Source of the DNA: Tragulus kanchil
Lineage: Eukaryota > Chordata > Mammalia > Artiodactyla > Tragulidae
DNA length: 64,000 nucleotides
Direction: 5' to 3'
NCBI GenBank assembly: GCA_022376925.1
Contig: JAIOJX010000028.1
Coordinates: 72,443,001 to 72,507,000 of the forward strand
Position 1 is the first letter of the stretch, and every line of letters begins with the position of its first letter. Shown piece after piece: positions 23,987 through 34,930 of this stretch. The translations under genes and the position numbers were made by a program. The notes beneath the pieces were generated by a model that worked only from the letters and a program-made list of their open reading frames with translations, searched no databases and was not told where the DNA came from.

Positions 23987-24687
23987 AACAGGTTCTAGGT
24001 ACAGCCTATGTAACCTAGGGGATACAGCTATTTCTTTGAGATAGTGACTTCATTTTCTTGGGATATAACCCCAGAAATGGGATGGCTCGATCACATGGTA
24101 AAAATTTTGAAGTTTCTAATGAACCTCCATTCTGTTTTCTACAGCGACGATACAAATTTACATTTCTACCAACAGTGTAAAAGGGTGCCATTTTCTCCAC
24201 TGGATCCTAGCCATTCTGCCAGGTAGGTGGTAATAGCTTTTCATGATTTTGATTTCGATTTCCCTGATGATTAGTGCTAAATACTTTTAAAGTACTTTTT
24301 CATGTACCTGCTGTCTATTTCAGGTTCCTATCCATTTTAAAATCAGTTTGTGCATACTTGTATTGTTATTAACAGAGGCACAGCTTTCAACTGTTCACTA
24401 ATGAGTACTATAATATTTTAACTGTAAGTATGTCATGTATGTGCTATTTTCTGTTGGGGTACATTCCTTCTAAACTCAATTTTTAAGAATTTTTATCATG
24501 AAATAATGTTGAACTTTGTAAAATGACTTTTCTGTATCTATAGAGGTGATCATATAGTGTTAATCACTCATTCTATTAATGTGGCATGTTTCACATACTG
24601 ATCTGCATATGTTGAATAATTCTTATATTCCAGGAATAAATCCCATCTGATTATGGTGTATGATCCTTTCAGTGTGCTGTCGAATTT
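22510..24687 (-). mobile_element. Ruminant/artiodactyl L1, 3'UTR into ORF2, decayed
   Basis: The + strand has reversed artiodactyl L1 3'UTR text: TCTAATTGGAGAATAATTGC, TTGCTTTACAATATTGTGTTG, CTACGTCTGCATCTCTATTT, GACTTATTTCACTCTGTAT. Past 24040 it enters reversed ORF2 (CAACAGTGTAAAAGGGTGCC, CATTCTGCCAGGTAGGTGGT). The RT region follows, with the TTTTTATCATGAAATAATG zone near 24491 and the CAGGAATAAATCCCATCTGA zone near 24632. No open ORF2 frame remains. Duplications I and J repeat parts. Confidence 0.75.
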
Positions 24688-26297
24688 GATTTGCTAACAT
24701 TTTTTTTCTTTTTTTGGTCACTTCTACAGATCTTTCATTTCTTTATTTCCATCCACTTTTGTTCTTTGGCCTGTGTGGGCCTCTCATCGCAGTGGCCTCT
24801 CTTGTCACAGAGTACCAGCTCTCGGTGCATGTGCTCCAGAGCTCCGACTTGGTATTTGGACACAGCTATCCAGGCACTCCATGGCACGTGGGATCTTCCC
24901 AGGCCAGGGATCGAACCGGCACTCCTTGCACCGCAAGGTGGTGTCCTTACCCACTGGACCACTAGGGAAGCCCTGATTTGCTAACATTTTGATGAGGATT
25001 TTTATGTCTGTATTCATCACAGGTATTGGCTTATTGTTTTCTTTCCTTTTTTTTTTCTTTATTTTGGGGGAGGGTGGTGTAGGGAGGGAGGGGTGGGCAG
25101 GCCACTTCTATTGGTCTTTCATTTATCTATTTTCATCCATCTTTGTTCTTTTGGCCCATGTGGGTTCCCAGGGCCATCGATCACTCGGTATTTTTAGATG
25201 ACTTCATTTTCTTGGGATATAACCCCAGAAATGGGATGCTCGATTTTTAAAACTGATTTTTCTACAGCGACGATACAAATTTACATTTCTACCAACAGTG
25301 TAAAAGGGTGCCATTTTCTCCACTGGATCCTAGCCATTCTGCCAGGTAGGTGGTAATAGCTTTTCATGATTTTGATTTCGATTTCCCTGATGATTAGTGC
25401 TAAATACTTTTAAAGTACTTTTTCATGTACCTGCTGTCTATTTCAGGTTCCTATCCATTTTAAAATCAGTTTGTGCATACTTGTATTGTTATTAACAGAG
25501 GCATAGCTTTCAACTGTTCACTAATGAGTACTATAATATTTTAACTGTAAGTATGTCATGTATGTGCTATTTTCTGTTGGGGTACATTCCTTCTAAACTC
25601 AATTTTTAAGAATTTTTATCATGAAATAATGTTGAACTTTGTAAAATGACTTTTCTGTATCTATAGAGGTGATCATATAGTGTTAATCACTCATTCTATT
25701 AATGTGGCATGTTTCACATACTGATCTGCATATGTTGAATAATTCTTATATTCCAGGAATAAATCCCATCTGATTATGGTGTATGATCCTTTCAGTGTGC
25801 TGTCGAATTTGATTTGCTAACATTTTTTTTCTTTTTTTGGTCACTTCTACAGATCTTTCATTTCTTTATTTCCATCCACTTTTGTTCTTTGGCCTGTGTG
25901 GGCCTCTCATCGCAGTGGCCTCTCTTGTCACAGAGTACCAGCTCTCGGTGCATGTGCTCCAGAGCTCCGACTTGGTATTTGGACACAGCTATCCAGGCAC
26001 TCCATGGCACGTGGGATCTTCCCAGGCCAGGGATCGAACCGGCACTCCTTGCACCGCAAGGTGGTGTCCTTACCCACTGGACCACTAGGGAAGCCCTGAT
26101 TTGCTAACATTTTGATGAGGATTTTTATGTCTGTATTCATCACAGGTATTGGCTTATTGTTTTCTTTCCTTTTTTTTTTCTTTTCTTTATTTTGGGGGGG
26201 GAGGGTGGTGTAGGGAGGGAGGGGGTGGGCAGGCCACTTCTATTGGTCTTTCATTTATCTATTTTCATCCATCTTTGTTCTTTTGGCCCATGTGGGT
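24045..26297. repeat. Direct duplication J (24045-25165 and 25199-26297)
   Basis: A 33-bp linker (25166-25198) with no match to either flank separates the copies. The right copy has lost about 30-40 bp near 25240 and has longer G runs near 26196. The left copy breaks off inside the SINE that is complete only in the right copy's continuation (to 26489). Confidence 0.92.
24704..24974 (-). mobile_element. CHR/tRNA-Glu-type SINE with exact 16-bp target-site duplication
   Basis: Flanked by GATTTGCTAACATTTT at 24688-24703 and again at 24975-24990. The + strand ends CCACTAGGGAAGCCC, the reverse of the tRNA-like head. The T-rich left side is the reversed A tail. Long open frames on both strands here are SINE shadows. 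Copy at about 25827-26097 through duplication J. Confidence 0.93.
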
Positions 26298-26489
26298 CTC
26301 CCATCGCTGTGGCCTGTTGTCACAGAGCACCGGCTCTGGGCGCATGCGCTCCAGAGCTCCAGCTCGGTAATTGGACACATCGGTCCAGCCGCTCTGCGGC
26401 ACGTGGGATCTTCCCAGGCCAGGGATTGAATTGGCGCCCCTTGCACTGCAAGGCGGTGTCCTTACCCACTGGACCACCAGGGAAGTCCC
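26175..26489 (-). mobile_element. CHR/tRNA-Glu-type SINE with target-site duplication
   Basis: Left flank TGTTTTCTTTCCTTTT (26159-26174), right flank TGTTCTCTTTCCTTTT (26490-26505): one mismatch in 16. The body is the reverse of the family seen elsewhere, with a G-rich (reversed C-rich) tail-proximal stretch. A truncated duplicate lies at about 25052-25165. Confidence 0.92.
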
Positions 26490-26910
26490 TGTTCTCTTTC
26501 CTTTTAATGGTTTTATGTGGTCTTTGTTTCTGGGTGATGCTGATCTAGGAAGATGAGTTTTGGAGTATTCCTTCCTCTTCAATTTTTTAGAAAAGTTTGA
26601 ATAGTATTGGCCTTCACTGTTTTGAAATGTTTCATAGAATTCATTAATGAAATTAATTTCTCCTGGGCTTTTCTTTCAAGGTGGGTTTTTGATTACTGAT
26701 TCAATCTCCTCATTAGTAACTGTCCTATCCAGATTTTCTATTTCATCATGATTCAGTCTAGACAGGTTGTAAGTTTCTAGGAATTTCTCCATTTGTTCTC
26801 AGTTACCCAATTTCTCTTCTTACAATTGTTTATAGTAGCCTCTTATGATCCTTTCTATTTTTTTGTGATGTCAGTGGTAATGTCCCCTCTTTCATTTGTG
26901 ATTTTGTTTA
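26490..26910 (-). mobile_element. L1 ORF2 fragment, decayed
   Basis: It continues the reversed ORF2 of the element to its left: GATTCAATCTCCTCATTAGT, TCCTGGGCTTTTCTTTCAAG, GTCCCCTCTTTCATTTGTGA match L1 ORF2 antisense order. Non-coding. Confidence 0.7.
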
Positions 26911-27050
26911 CAGGTGTACCTTGGGAGATACTGGAGCTTTGGTTCTATGCCACAGCAATAAAGAAAATAATAAGTCACATGAATTTTTTTTTTTTTATTT
27001 TGAGGTATGTATCAGAGTTATGTTTACAGTATCCTGTAGCTTTCTTTCTT
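26911..27050. mobile_element. Tigger-like DNA transposon terminal fragment
   Basis: The stretch ACAGGTGTACCTTGGGAGAT, then GGTTCTATGCCACAGCAATA, AGTCACATGAATTTTT and AGAGTTATGTTTACAGTATCC follows the terminal region of Tigger-type (TcMar) mammalian transposons as I remember it. Orientation and subfamily are not decided. Confidence 0.55.
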
Positions 27051-27330
27051 ACTGCCTTCAAAACTCTTTCTTCTCTGACTTTTGAGTTTGATTATAATGT
27101 GTCTTGGTGTGGACTTCTTTTGGCTTTTCATTTGGGCATATCTGTTGGAATTCCTCAATTAGGATGTCCATTTTCTTCCCCAGATTTGGGAAGCTTTCAG
27201 ACATAATTTTGTTGAATAACCTTTTTGCCTATTTCTTCTTCTACTAGGATTTCTATAGTACATATATTAATCTGCTTCATGATACACCAAAGTCCCTTAA
27301 GCTTTCTTAAAATTTTTTCTTTTTTTTTTT
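27051..27330 (-). mobile_element. L1 ORF1 fragment, decayed
   Basis: The + strand text TTTGATTATAATGTGTCTTGGTGTGGA, CAGATTTGGGAAGCTTTCAG and TAGTACATATATTAATCTGC corresponds to reversed L1 ORF1 (RRM/coiled-coil border). It lies immediately before the tandem units at 27538-28255. That is where the 5'UTR of a minus-strand L1 should be. Confidence 0.65.
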
Positions 27331-27537
27331 AAATTTTGACCTCCTAGCTCTAGACCTGGAAACAGCTCCATACCCTTGAGAACTTGACTACAGTCCCATT
27401 TCGCTTTGGTTCCATTACCAGCACCATAGATCAAAGATTCCAGAAAGAGTCATGCATGTGACACTTGTGTATCACACTTGTGTGCCAGGCATACAAACCT
27501 CTGTTCTAGCTGTGCACCCCAAAGTAGTCCATGAAAT

Positions 27538-28255
27538 GGCTCCAGTCCCTCTTAGCTGTGGTGTGGGCACCCTTGAAGGGGTTCACCAAATTCAGTCTCA
27601 CTGTGGATATAGAAAGGGCTCTGCAACTGGGCTCTAGCCCATGCCAGTCACAATCCACAAACATTCCTACTGATACAGGGACCCAAAGGGAGGTGTTTCT
27701 GTCTGCACCCTCAGAGATTTTTAAAAAGGTTCTTCCCTCAACTCCTGCTTCCCCCCAGTTGCACCCAGCCAGCAGTCCTGAGGGGCCAGGGTTTCAGTGG
27801 GAGACACTCATGTTTATACCTTTAAATAGATCCTAAAACCAGCATATAACTGGCTCTAGTCCCCTCCCAGGTACAATTCATAAGCAGTCCTGATGTCACA
27901 GAGATAAGATAGGAGACACTCCCAGCTGTGACCCCCAAAATCATAAAAGAACCCTATGCTCAGTTCCAGTCACTCTTAACTGCAGCTCACGAGAAGTTTT
28001 CTTGGCACAGGAATCCAGCAGGACATACTTCCATATGCACCTCCTGAAATACTGTAATAGCCCTATACTCAGCTTCAGCCCCTTTATCCATGATCAGGGG
28101 GCAGTTCAGCCTCCTAGGAACATAGCAGAAGACACTCTAATCCATGCATCCAGAGATAAATCTGCAACACTCAATCTGGTGGAACTTGTAAAGACCTGGG
28201 GCATAATCATTTCTAGTCCCTCTCAGTCATGCTCCAGGGCAAACCTAACCTGCTC
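27538..28255 (-). repeat. Degenerate tandem array of about 105-117-bp units, possible L1 5'UTR monomers
   Basis: Successive units begin with variants of GGCTCTAGTCCCCTCCCAGG: GGCTCCAGTCCCTCTTAGCT (27538), GCTCTAGCCCATGCCAGTC (27630), CTCAACTCCTGCTTCCCCC (27737), CTCTAGTCCCCTCCCAGG (27854), CTCAGTTCCAGTCACTC (27959), CTCAGCTTCAGCCCCTTT (28068), TTCTAGTCCCTCTCAGTC (28211). Most carry a mid-unit AGCAGTCCTG and GGAGACACTC variant. Spacing is 92-143 bp, mostly 105-117. The neighbouring reversed ORF1 suggests these are promoter monomers of an old L1; strand is inferred from that. Confidence 0.65.
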
Positions 28256-28879
28256 TGGTTAGATTTAGCTAGAGTTAATATAATCTAATTTAGTTAAATG
28301 GTGCCATCTGGTGATAAAATCCTGAAGCAAATACAGTTAATAGCCAAGAACAACACACTACCTTCTTGGTGGCACTCATCCTAAAGTGTCAAAGTGAACT
28401 TCAGAAATACTTGTTTCTGCTTGACATGAAGCATAAAACTTAATCACACTCAGTATATGGCAGTTTAACAGAAAGCACGATAAGAACTGACTGGACCACA
28501 TGTTATGCTTGCCACTCCTGTGTCTCCTATGTGCCCTCAAACTTAAACCAGTCTTCAGAAGAGATTTAAGTCTACTATCATGCTTTAGACAACTCCTAGA
28601 GAATATTTTTAAAGCATAAATATCAAGAACATCTTGAACCCCTGTTTAAACCACATCTGTTTCCTCAGTCTTTTGATCTCTGTGAATCTGTCTGTCATTA
28701 CCTCAAATAATACTTCTGTAAGAAAGCTTCCCCCAATTCCACTGCTAAGGTTAAGCTTCTCACACATAGCACATTCTACTTTGTTGTAGCATTTTCACAA
28801 CTGTAAATACAAACTATTCATGGAATTTTGTTTAATGCTTGTCTCTCCAGTTTTATATATGGCAGAGTATTCAATAAAC

Positions 28880-29272
28880 AACAACAAAAAAGTCAATGAT
28901 ATACTTAGGAATAAAATGAACCAAGGAGGCAAAATATTTATTACTTAAAACAGTAAGGAATTGATGAAAGAAATTAGAACAGATACAAAAAAGTAGGACA
29001 ATATCTCATGTTCACGGTCTGGAAGAATTAATGCTGGCAATATGTATGCCCATACTATCCAAAGCCATCCACAGATTCAATGCAATCCCTATAAAAATAC
29101 CAATGGCAGTTTTCATCAAAACAGAAAAAAAAAAAAAATTTTACAATTCTTATGGAATCACAAAAAGACCCCAAGAAAAAAAATGATCTTGAGATAGAAG
29201 AACAAAGCTGGAGACATCATACCTTCTGATTTCAAACTATACTACAAATCTATAGCTATTAAAACAGTATGG
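28880..29272 (+). mobile_element. L1 ORF2 fragment upstream of L1-A
   Basis: L1 ORF2 sense text: AATGATATACTTAGGAATAA, CATCCACAGATTCAATGCAA, GGAGACATCATACCTTCTGA, ending at AAAACAGTATGG. L1-A begins immediately afterwards, so L1-A appears inserted at this point. Copy at about 29984-30374. Confidence 0.75.
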
Positions 29273-30374
29273 GGCTAAAATGGCCGGTAGAAGGACATGC
29301 ACTCATCTCTCCTGCAAAATCGCCTGAACTGCAACAAGTTCCTGAAAAACCATTGACAGGAGGAGGTTGGATCCTGTCACAAAAAGGATACCCCACATCG
29401 AACAGCAAAGGAGAAGCTGCAACAAGATAGTAAGGAGGGGCGCAATCGTGCTTTTAAAAGTCAAGCCCCATACCCGCCAGAGAGGCTGGGTGGGCCAAAT
29501 ATGCAAAGCCTGTTGCACATCAAGACCTGGGAAAAGAGCAGTGATCCCCACAAGGGACAGAGCCAGAGCTGCTTTAGAGGGTCCAAGTGCCCCCTTAAGC
29601 TAGAAGTGCCCTTGAGCAGTCCTCAGAAAGAGGGTACACAATTCCCTTTGAAGAAGGTTACCATTAACCCGATCATAGAGCTGCCGAATTAGGACTAGAG
29701 ACTCTGTGTGCACTGAAGCATAAATATCAAGAACATCTTGAACCCCTGTTTAAACCACATCTGTTTCCTCAGTCTTTTGATCTCTGTGAATCTGTCTGTC
29801 ATTACCTCAAATAATACTTCTGTAAGAAAGCTTCCCCCAATTCCACTGCTAAGGTTAAGCTTCTCACACATAGCACATTCTACTTTGTTGTAGCATTTTC
29901 ACAACTGTAAATACAAACTATTCATGGAATTTTGTTTAATGCTTGTCTCTCCAGTTTTATATATGGCAGAGTATTCAATAAACAACAACAAAAAAGTCAA
30001 TGATATACTTAGGAATAAAATGAACCAAGGAGGCAAAATATTTATTACTTAAAACAGTAAGGAATTGATGAAAGAAATTAGAACAGATACAAAAAAGTAG
30101 GACAATATCTCATGTTCACGGTCTGGAAGAATTAATGCTGGCAATATGTATGCCCATACTATCCAAAGCCATCCACAGATTCAATGCAATCCCTATAAAA
30201 ATACCAATGGCAGTTTTCATCAAAACAGAAAAAAAAAAAAATTTTACAATTCTTATGGAATCACAAAAAGACCCCAAGAAAAAAAATGATCTTGAGATAG
30301 AAGAACAAAGCTGGAGACATCATACCTTCTGATTTCAAACTATACTACAAATCTATAGCTATTAAAACAGTATG

Positions 30375-32422
30375 GGGCTAAAATGGCCGGTAGAAGGACA
30401 TGCACTCATCTCTCCTGCAAAATCGCCTGAACTGCAACAAGTTCCTGAAAAACCATTGACAGGAGGAGGTTGGATCCTGTCACAAAAAGGATACCCCACA
30501 TCGAACAGCAAAGGAGAAGCTGCAACAAGATAGTAAGGAGGGGCGCAATCGTGCTTTTAAAAGTCAAGCCCCATACCCGCCAGAGAGGCTGGGTGGGCCA
30601 AATATGCAAAGCCTGTTGCACATCAAGACCTGGGAAAAGAGCAGTGATCCCCACAAGGGACAGAGCCAGAGCTGCTTTAGAGGGTCCAAGTGCCCCCTTA
30701 AGCTAGAAGTGCCCTTGAGCAGTCCTCAGAAAGAGGGTACTCAATTCCCTTTGAAGAAGGTTACCATTAATCCGATCATAGAGCTGCCGAATTAGGACTA
30801 GAGACTCTGTGCGCACTGAAATCCCAGAGAGGGGAGTGGCGATCCTGCATGAGACTGAGCCAGACTCACCTCTGAGTAAACTGATGTCTCCCATGGTGGC
30901 AGAGGTCGTAGGTGGCCTGTAGCAGGGTTGGGCACACTGTGGAAGTACTTCTCATAGAGCGTGTGGGAATAAATCCTTTGTGAGAGAGATGCCATTATCC
31001 CTACTGTAGTTTGGCTGCAGGTCAAACTACAGAGGGGGAATTTAGCTCCACCCAGCAACAAGGGGATCTGGATTAAGGATTAAGAAACTACCAGGACCAG
31101 GCTGGGCAGATCTTTTAGTTCTGGAAAAGGCTGAAATTCACAAACAGTAAAAGAGTTCTTCAGATCCAGCCACTGCCAGGGGCAAGAAAAAGACTGATAA
31201 TCCTGAATAGTCAGCAAGAGACAGAAGAACATAAACATTCACTATTTTCATGTTTTGACTGGAGCTAGACTTACCATTGGATTTTCTTAATTTGATTTTG
31301 TTTTTATACTTTTTTATCGCTTTTCTTTTCTTTTTTCACTCATTTTCCTTCATTTTTTCAAAGCCCCCTCAGTCCCCCCTCCCCCATTGTTTTTGTTTGT
31401 TTTCTCCATTGAACTCTATTGAAGCTACCAGTCTTATCAGTAAGACTGAATATATTCAAGTTTACACAACTTTTTTTTTCTATTAAACCACACATTTTAA
31501 TTTGGTATAAACTTCTGGTTCCACATTGGCCTTTTATGGTTCTGTGGGAGTTTTGTTTGGTTTTATTGTTTTTGCTTTGTTTTTCTATATTTTTCTATAT
31601 ATTTATCTCTGTTTTAATTTTTAGATTTTTTATATGTATTACTACTATGTATTACTACTTCTGCTACAACTATTTCTTTGCTTTCTCTGATGCTCTTTTC
31701 CTACAGCACCAAAATCTAATACATACAAATCTTTATCTCCCTATAGTTAACTTTGCAGTATTATTCTATATTTCTCTTCTATCCTCCCTTTCTCTTCTTC
31801 CCTTTCCCCACCATATTGCTTAGTCTGTTTTGTCCTCATTGCCTTATTGCCAACTGAGACCCTATTCTAGCATTATTCTCCAATTTGTGCTCTAGTTAGT
31901 TTGGTTATTAACTGGTGGATATCATTCTTGGTTTCCTCTATTCGTCCTGCTAACGTATAGTACTGTATTTATGGTTGGAATGTTTGCGTTATGTTATGAC
32001 TATATATGTTGATGTGTATAATTAAGTATGCTAGATAGTATCCACATGATATTTTAATTGTCATTTGTCAAAGTTATACCTTCTGTTTCTCATTTGTGTA
32101 TATATGTTTTAATACCATTTAATGTCATACCAAACCAGCTGTGAAATCTTCATTCCCTGGTCAGTTAACAAACCCAGGGGCTTAAGGGAGGGAGCACTGA
32201 CTCCAAAACCCTACAATACCAGAGAACACCTAACACTAGAGAGCATTCAACAGCGAAAACTCCAACAAAGGTAAGCACTTGTATGCAAGTCCTGACATCA
32301 CCCAACCATCAGCATCATCCAGAATAAGACGCCTCATCCAAACAACAAACACCCACAGATGTAACTCAAAGTCTGAGAAAAGAATACCACAAACATTTTT
32401 AGTTAAAAAATTAAAAATAACA
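30375..32422 (+). mobile_element. L1-A 5'UTR (about 2.05 kb)
   Basis: It starts GGCTAAAATGGCCGGTAGAAG and runs about 2 kb to the ORF1 start. It is collinear with the L1-C 5'UTR at 57075-59176 (shared TCTCTCCTGCAAAATCGCC, GGGAATAAATCCTTTGTGAG, a T-rich middle, and GCAAGTCCTGACATCACCCA near the end). An L1 5'UTR carries the internal Pol II promoter. An earlier partial copy at 29273-29715 belongs to duplication K. Open frames within it are chance frames, since they are not shared intact with L1-C. Confidence 0.85.
30380..30390 (+). promoter_or_regulatory. Candidate YY1 site at L1-A start
   Basis: AAAATGGCCGG lies within the first 20 bases of the element and matches the YY1 core. YY1 binding at the same place is known to set the transcription start of human L1. 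Function here is inferred. Confidence 0.45.
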
Positions 32423-33323
32423 ATGAAACAGCAGAGAAATACCACACAGGTGAAGGAACAAACTACAAACACTCAAGTTCAAATAAATGAAGAGGAATGA
32501 GACAAACTTTCTGAAAGTGAGTTCAGAAGAATAATAGTAAAGATGGTCAAAAACACCAAAATCAGATTTTTAAAGAAATTGCAAGAATCAACAAACACAC
32601 TGAATAAAGAATTACAAGGACTTAAAAAATAACAAAGAGAGACAACTCAATTGCTGAACTTAAAATCACTGTTGAAGGAACCAAGAGCAGAGTATCTGAG
32701 ACAGAAGACCGGATAAGTGAGCTAGAAGACAGAATGGTGGAAGTAATTGCTGAAAAACAGAATCAAGCTCAAAGAATGAAAAGAGCAGAGGATAGCCTCA
32801 GACACCTCTGGGATAATATCAAATGCACCAATATTTGAATTACAGGGGTTCCAGAAGAAGAAGAAAAAGGAAAGGATATGAGAAAAATTTTGAAGAGATT
32901 CTAGTTGAAAATTTCCCCAACATGGGAAAAGAAAAAGTCAATCAAGTTCAAGAAGCGCAAAGAGTACCATACAGAATCAACCCAAGAAGAAACACACCAA
33001 GACACATCTTAATGAAGCTAACACAAATTAAACACAAGGACAGAATTCTAAAAGCAGCAAGGGAAAAGCAACTAGTAGCATACAAGGGAAAGCCCATATG
33101 TTTAACAGCTGATCTTTCAACAGAAACTCTGCAGGCCAGAAGGGAATGGCAGGACACATTTAAATGGTTAAAAGAGAATAATCTGCAACCAAGAATCCTC
33201 TACCCTGCAAGGATCTCCTTCAAAATTGATGGAGAAATCAAAAGCTTTACAGATAAGCAAAAATTAAAAGAATTTAGTGACACCAAACCAGCCTTACAAC
33301 AAGTGTTAAAGGGACTTATATAG
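32423..33323 (+). pseudogene. L1-A ORF1 pseudogene
   Basis: ORF1p is the L1 RNA-binding chaperone (coiled coil, RRM, C-terminal domain). The start codon with MKQQRNTTQ is followed after 25 codons by a TGA (32498). A TAA in the coiled coil with a -1 frame offset follows near 32630. A CGA-to-TGA change removes the arginine just before the RRM (near 32837). The C-terminal part is open to 33323, with RRNTPRHILMKL, the ARREW motif and an end like ALQQVLKGLI. The C-terminal half is repeated at about 33955-34455 by duplication L. It cannot make full-length ORF1p. Confidence 0.88.
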
Positions 33324-34930
33324 ACAACAAATATAAAAGGAGAAGATCTACAAAACAAAGCCATCATAACATCTAAGAAGATGACAATAGGATCATTTGT
33401 ATCAATAATTACTTTGAATGTCAATGGACTAAATGTCCCAACCAAAAGACACAGACTGGCTGAATAGATACAAAAACAAGACCCATACATATGCTGCCTA
33501 CAAGAAACTCATTTCAGACCTAGAGACACTCATAGACTGAAAGTGAGAGGCTGGAAAAAGATATTCCATGCAAATGAAAATCAAAAGAAAGCTGGAGTAG
33601 CAATCCTCCTATCAGACTAAATAGACTTTAAAGTAAAGAAGACTGTAACAGACAAGGCAGGTCACTACATCATGATTAAGGGATCTATCAAAAAGGAAGA
33701 CATAACAGTCACGAATATCTATGCACCCAACACAGGTGCACCTCAATACATAAGACAGATACTTTCAGACATAAAAGAAGACATTGACAGTAACACAAAT
33801 AAATTTAAGGAACCAAGAGCAGAGTATCTGAGACAGAAAACCGGATAAGTGAGCTAGAAGATAGAATGGTGGAAGTAATTGCTGAAGGACAGAATCAAGC
33901 TCAAAGAATGAAAAGAGCAGAGGATAGCCTCAGACACCTCTGGGATAATATCAAATGCACCAATATTTGAATTACAGGGGTTCCAGAAGAAGAAGAAAAA
34001 GGAAAGGATATGAGAAAAATTTTGAAGAGATTCTAGTTGAAAATTTCCCCAACATGGGAAAAGAAAAAGTCAATCAAGTTCAAGAAGCGCAAAGAGTACC
34101 ATACAGAATCAACCCAAGAAGAAACACACCAAGACACATCTTAATGAAGCTAACACAAATTAAACACAAGGACAGAATTCTAAAAGCAGCAAGGGAAAAG
34201 CAACTAGTGGCATACAAGGGAAAGCCCATATGTTTAACAGCTGATCTTTCAACAGAAACTCTGCAGGCCAGAAGGGAATGGCAGGACACATTTAAATGGT
34301 TAAAAGAGAATAATCTGCAACCAAGAATCCTCTACCCTGCAAGGATCTCCTGCAAAATTGATGGAGAAATCAAAAGCTTTATAGACAAGCAAAAATTAGA
34401 AGAATTTAGTGACACCAAACCAGCCTTACAACAAGTGTTAAAGGGACTTATATAGACAACAAATATAAAAGGAGAAGATCCACGAAACAAAGCCATCATA
34501 ACATCTAAGAAGATGACAATAGGATCATTTGTATCAATAATTACTTTGAATGTCAATGGACTAAATGTCCCAACCAAAAGACACAGACTGGCTGAATAGA
34601 TACAAAAACAAGACCCATACATATGCTGCCTACAAGAAACTCATTTCAGACCTAGAGACACTCATAGACTGAAAGTGAGAGGCTGGAAAAAGATATTCCA
34701 TGCAAATGAAAATCAAAAGAAAGCTGGAGTAGCAATCCTCCTATCAGACTAAATAGACTTTAAAGTAAAGAAGACTGTAACAGACAAGGCAGGTCACTAC
34801 ATCATGATTAAGGGATCTATCAAAAAGGAAGACATAACAGTCACGAATATCTATGCACCCAACACAGGTGCACCTCAATACATAAGACAGATACTTTCAA
34901 ACATAAAAGAAGACATTGACAGTAACACAA
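32675..34930. repeat. Direct tandem duplication L (32675-33798 and 33807-34930)
   Basis: An 8-bp linker (33799-33806) separates copies that span the ORF1 C-terminus and ORF2 start of L1-A. Differences include GAAAAAC/GAAGGAC, TAGCATAC/TGGCATAC, TCCTTC/TCCTGC and ACAGATAAG/ATAGACAAG. That is more divergence than in most pairs. Confidence 0.93.

Larger units (their letters stand above)
28612..30820. repeat. Direct tandem duplication K (28612-29715 and 29716-30820)
   Basis: Abutting copies. Differences include ACACAATTCC/ACTCAATTCC, AACCCGATC/AATCCGATC and GTGTGC/GTGCGC near the right end. The duplication carries the L1-A 5' end with it, so that start appears twice. Confidence 0.94.

Noticed and set aside
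24691..26548. Overlapping open frames of 60-118 codons on both strands
   Set aside because: They reproduce the same residues (for example YPLDHQGSP) at every tRNA-type SINE in the window, so they are SINE shadows.
26793..27206. 137-codon frame
   Set aside because: It crosses reversed L1 ORF2, a Tigger-like fragment and reversed L1 ORF1; chance composite.
31277..31823. Hydrophobic 69- and 134-codon frames that look membrane-spanning
   Set aside because: T-rich L1 5'UTR translates into F, L and S runs; the L1-C equivalent is not open.
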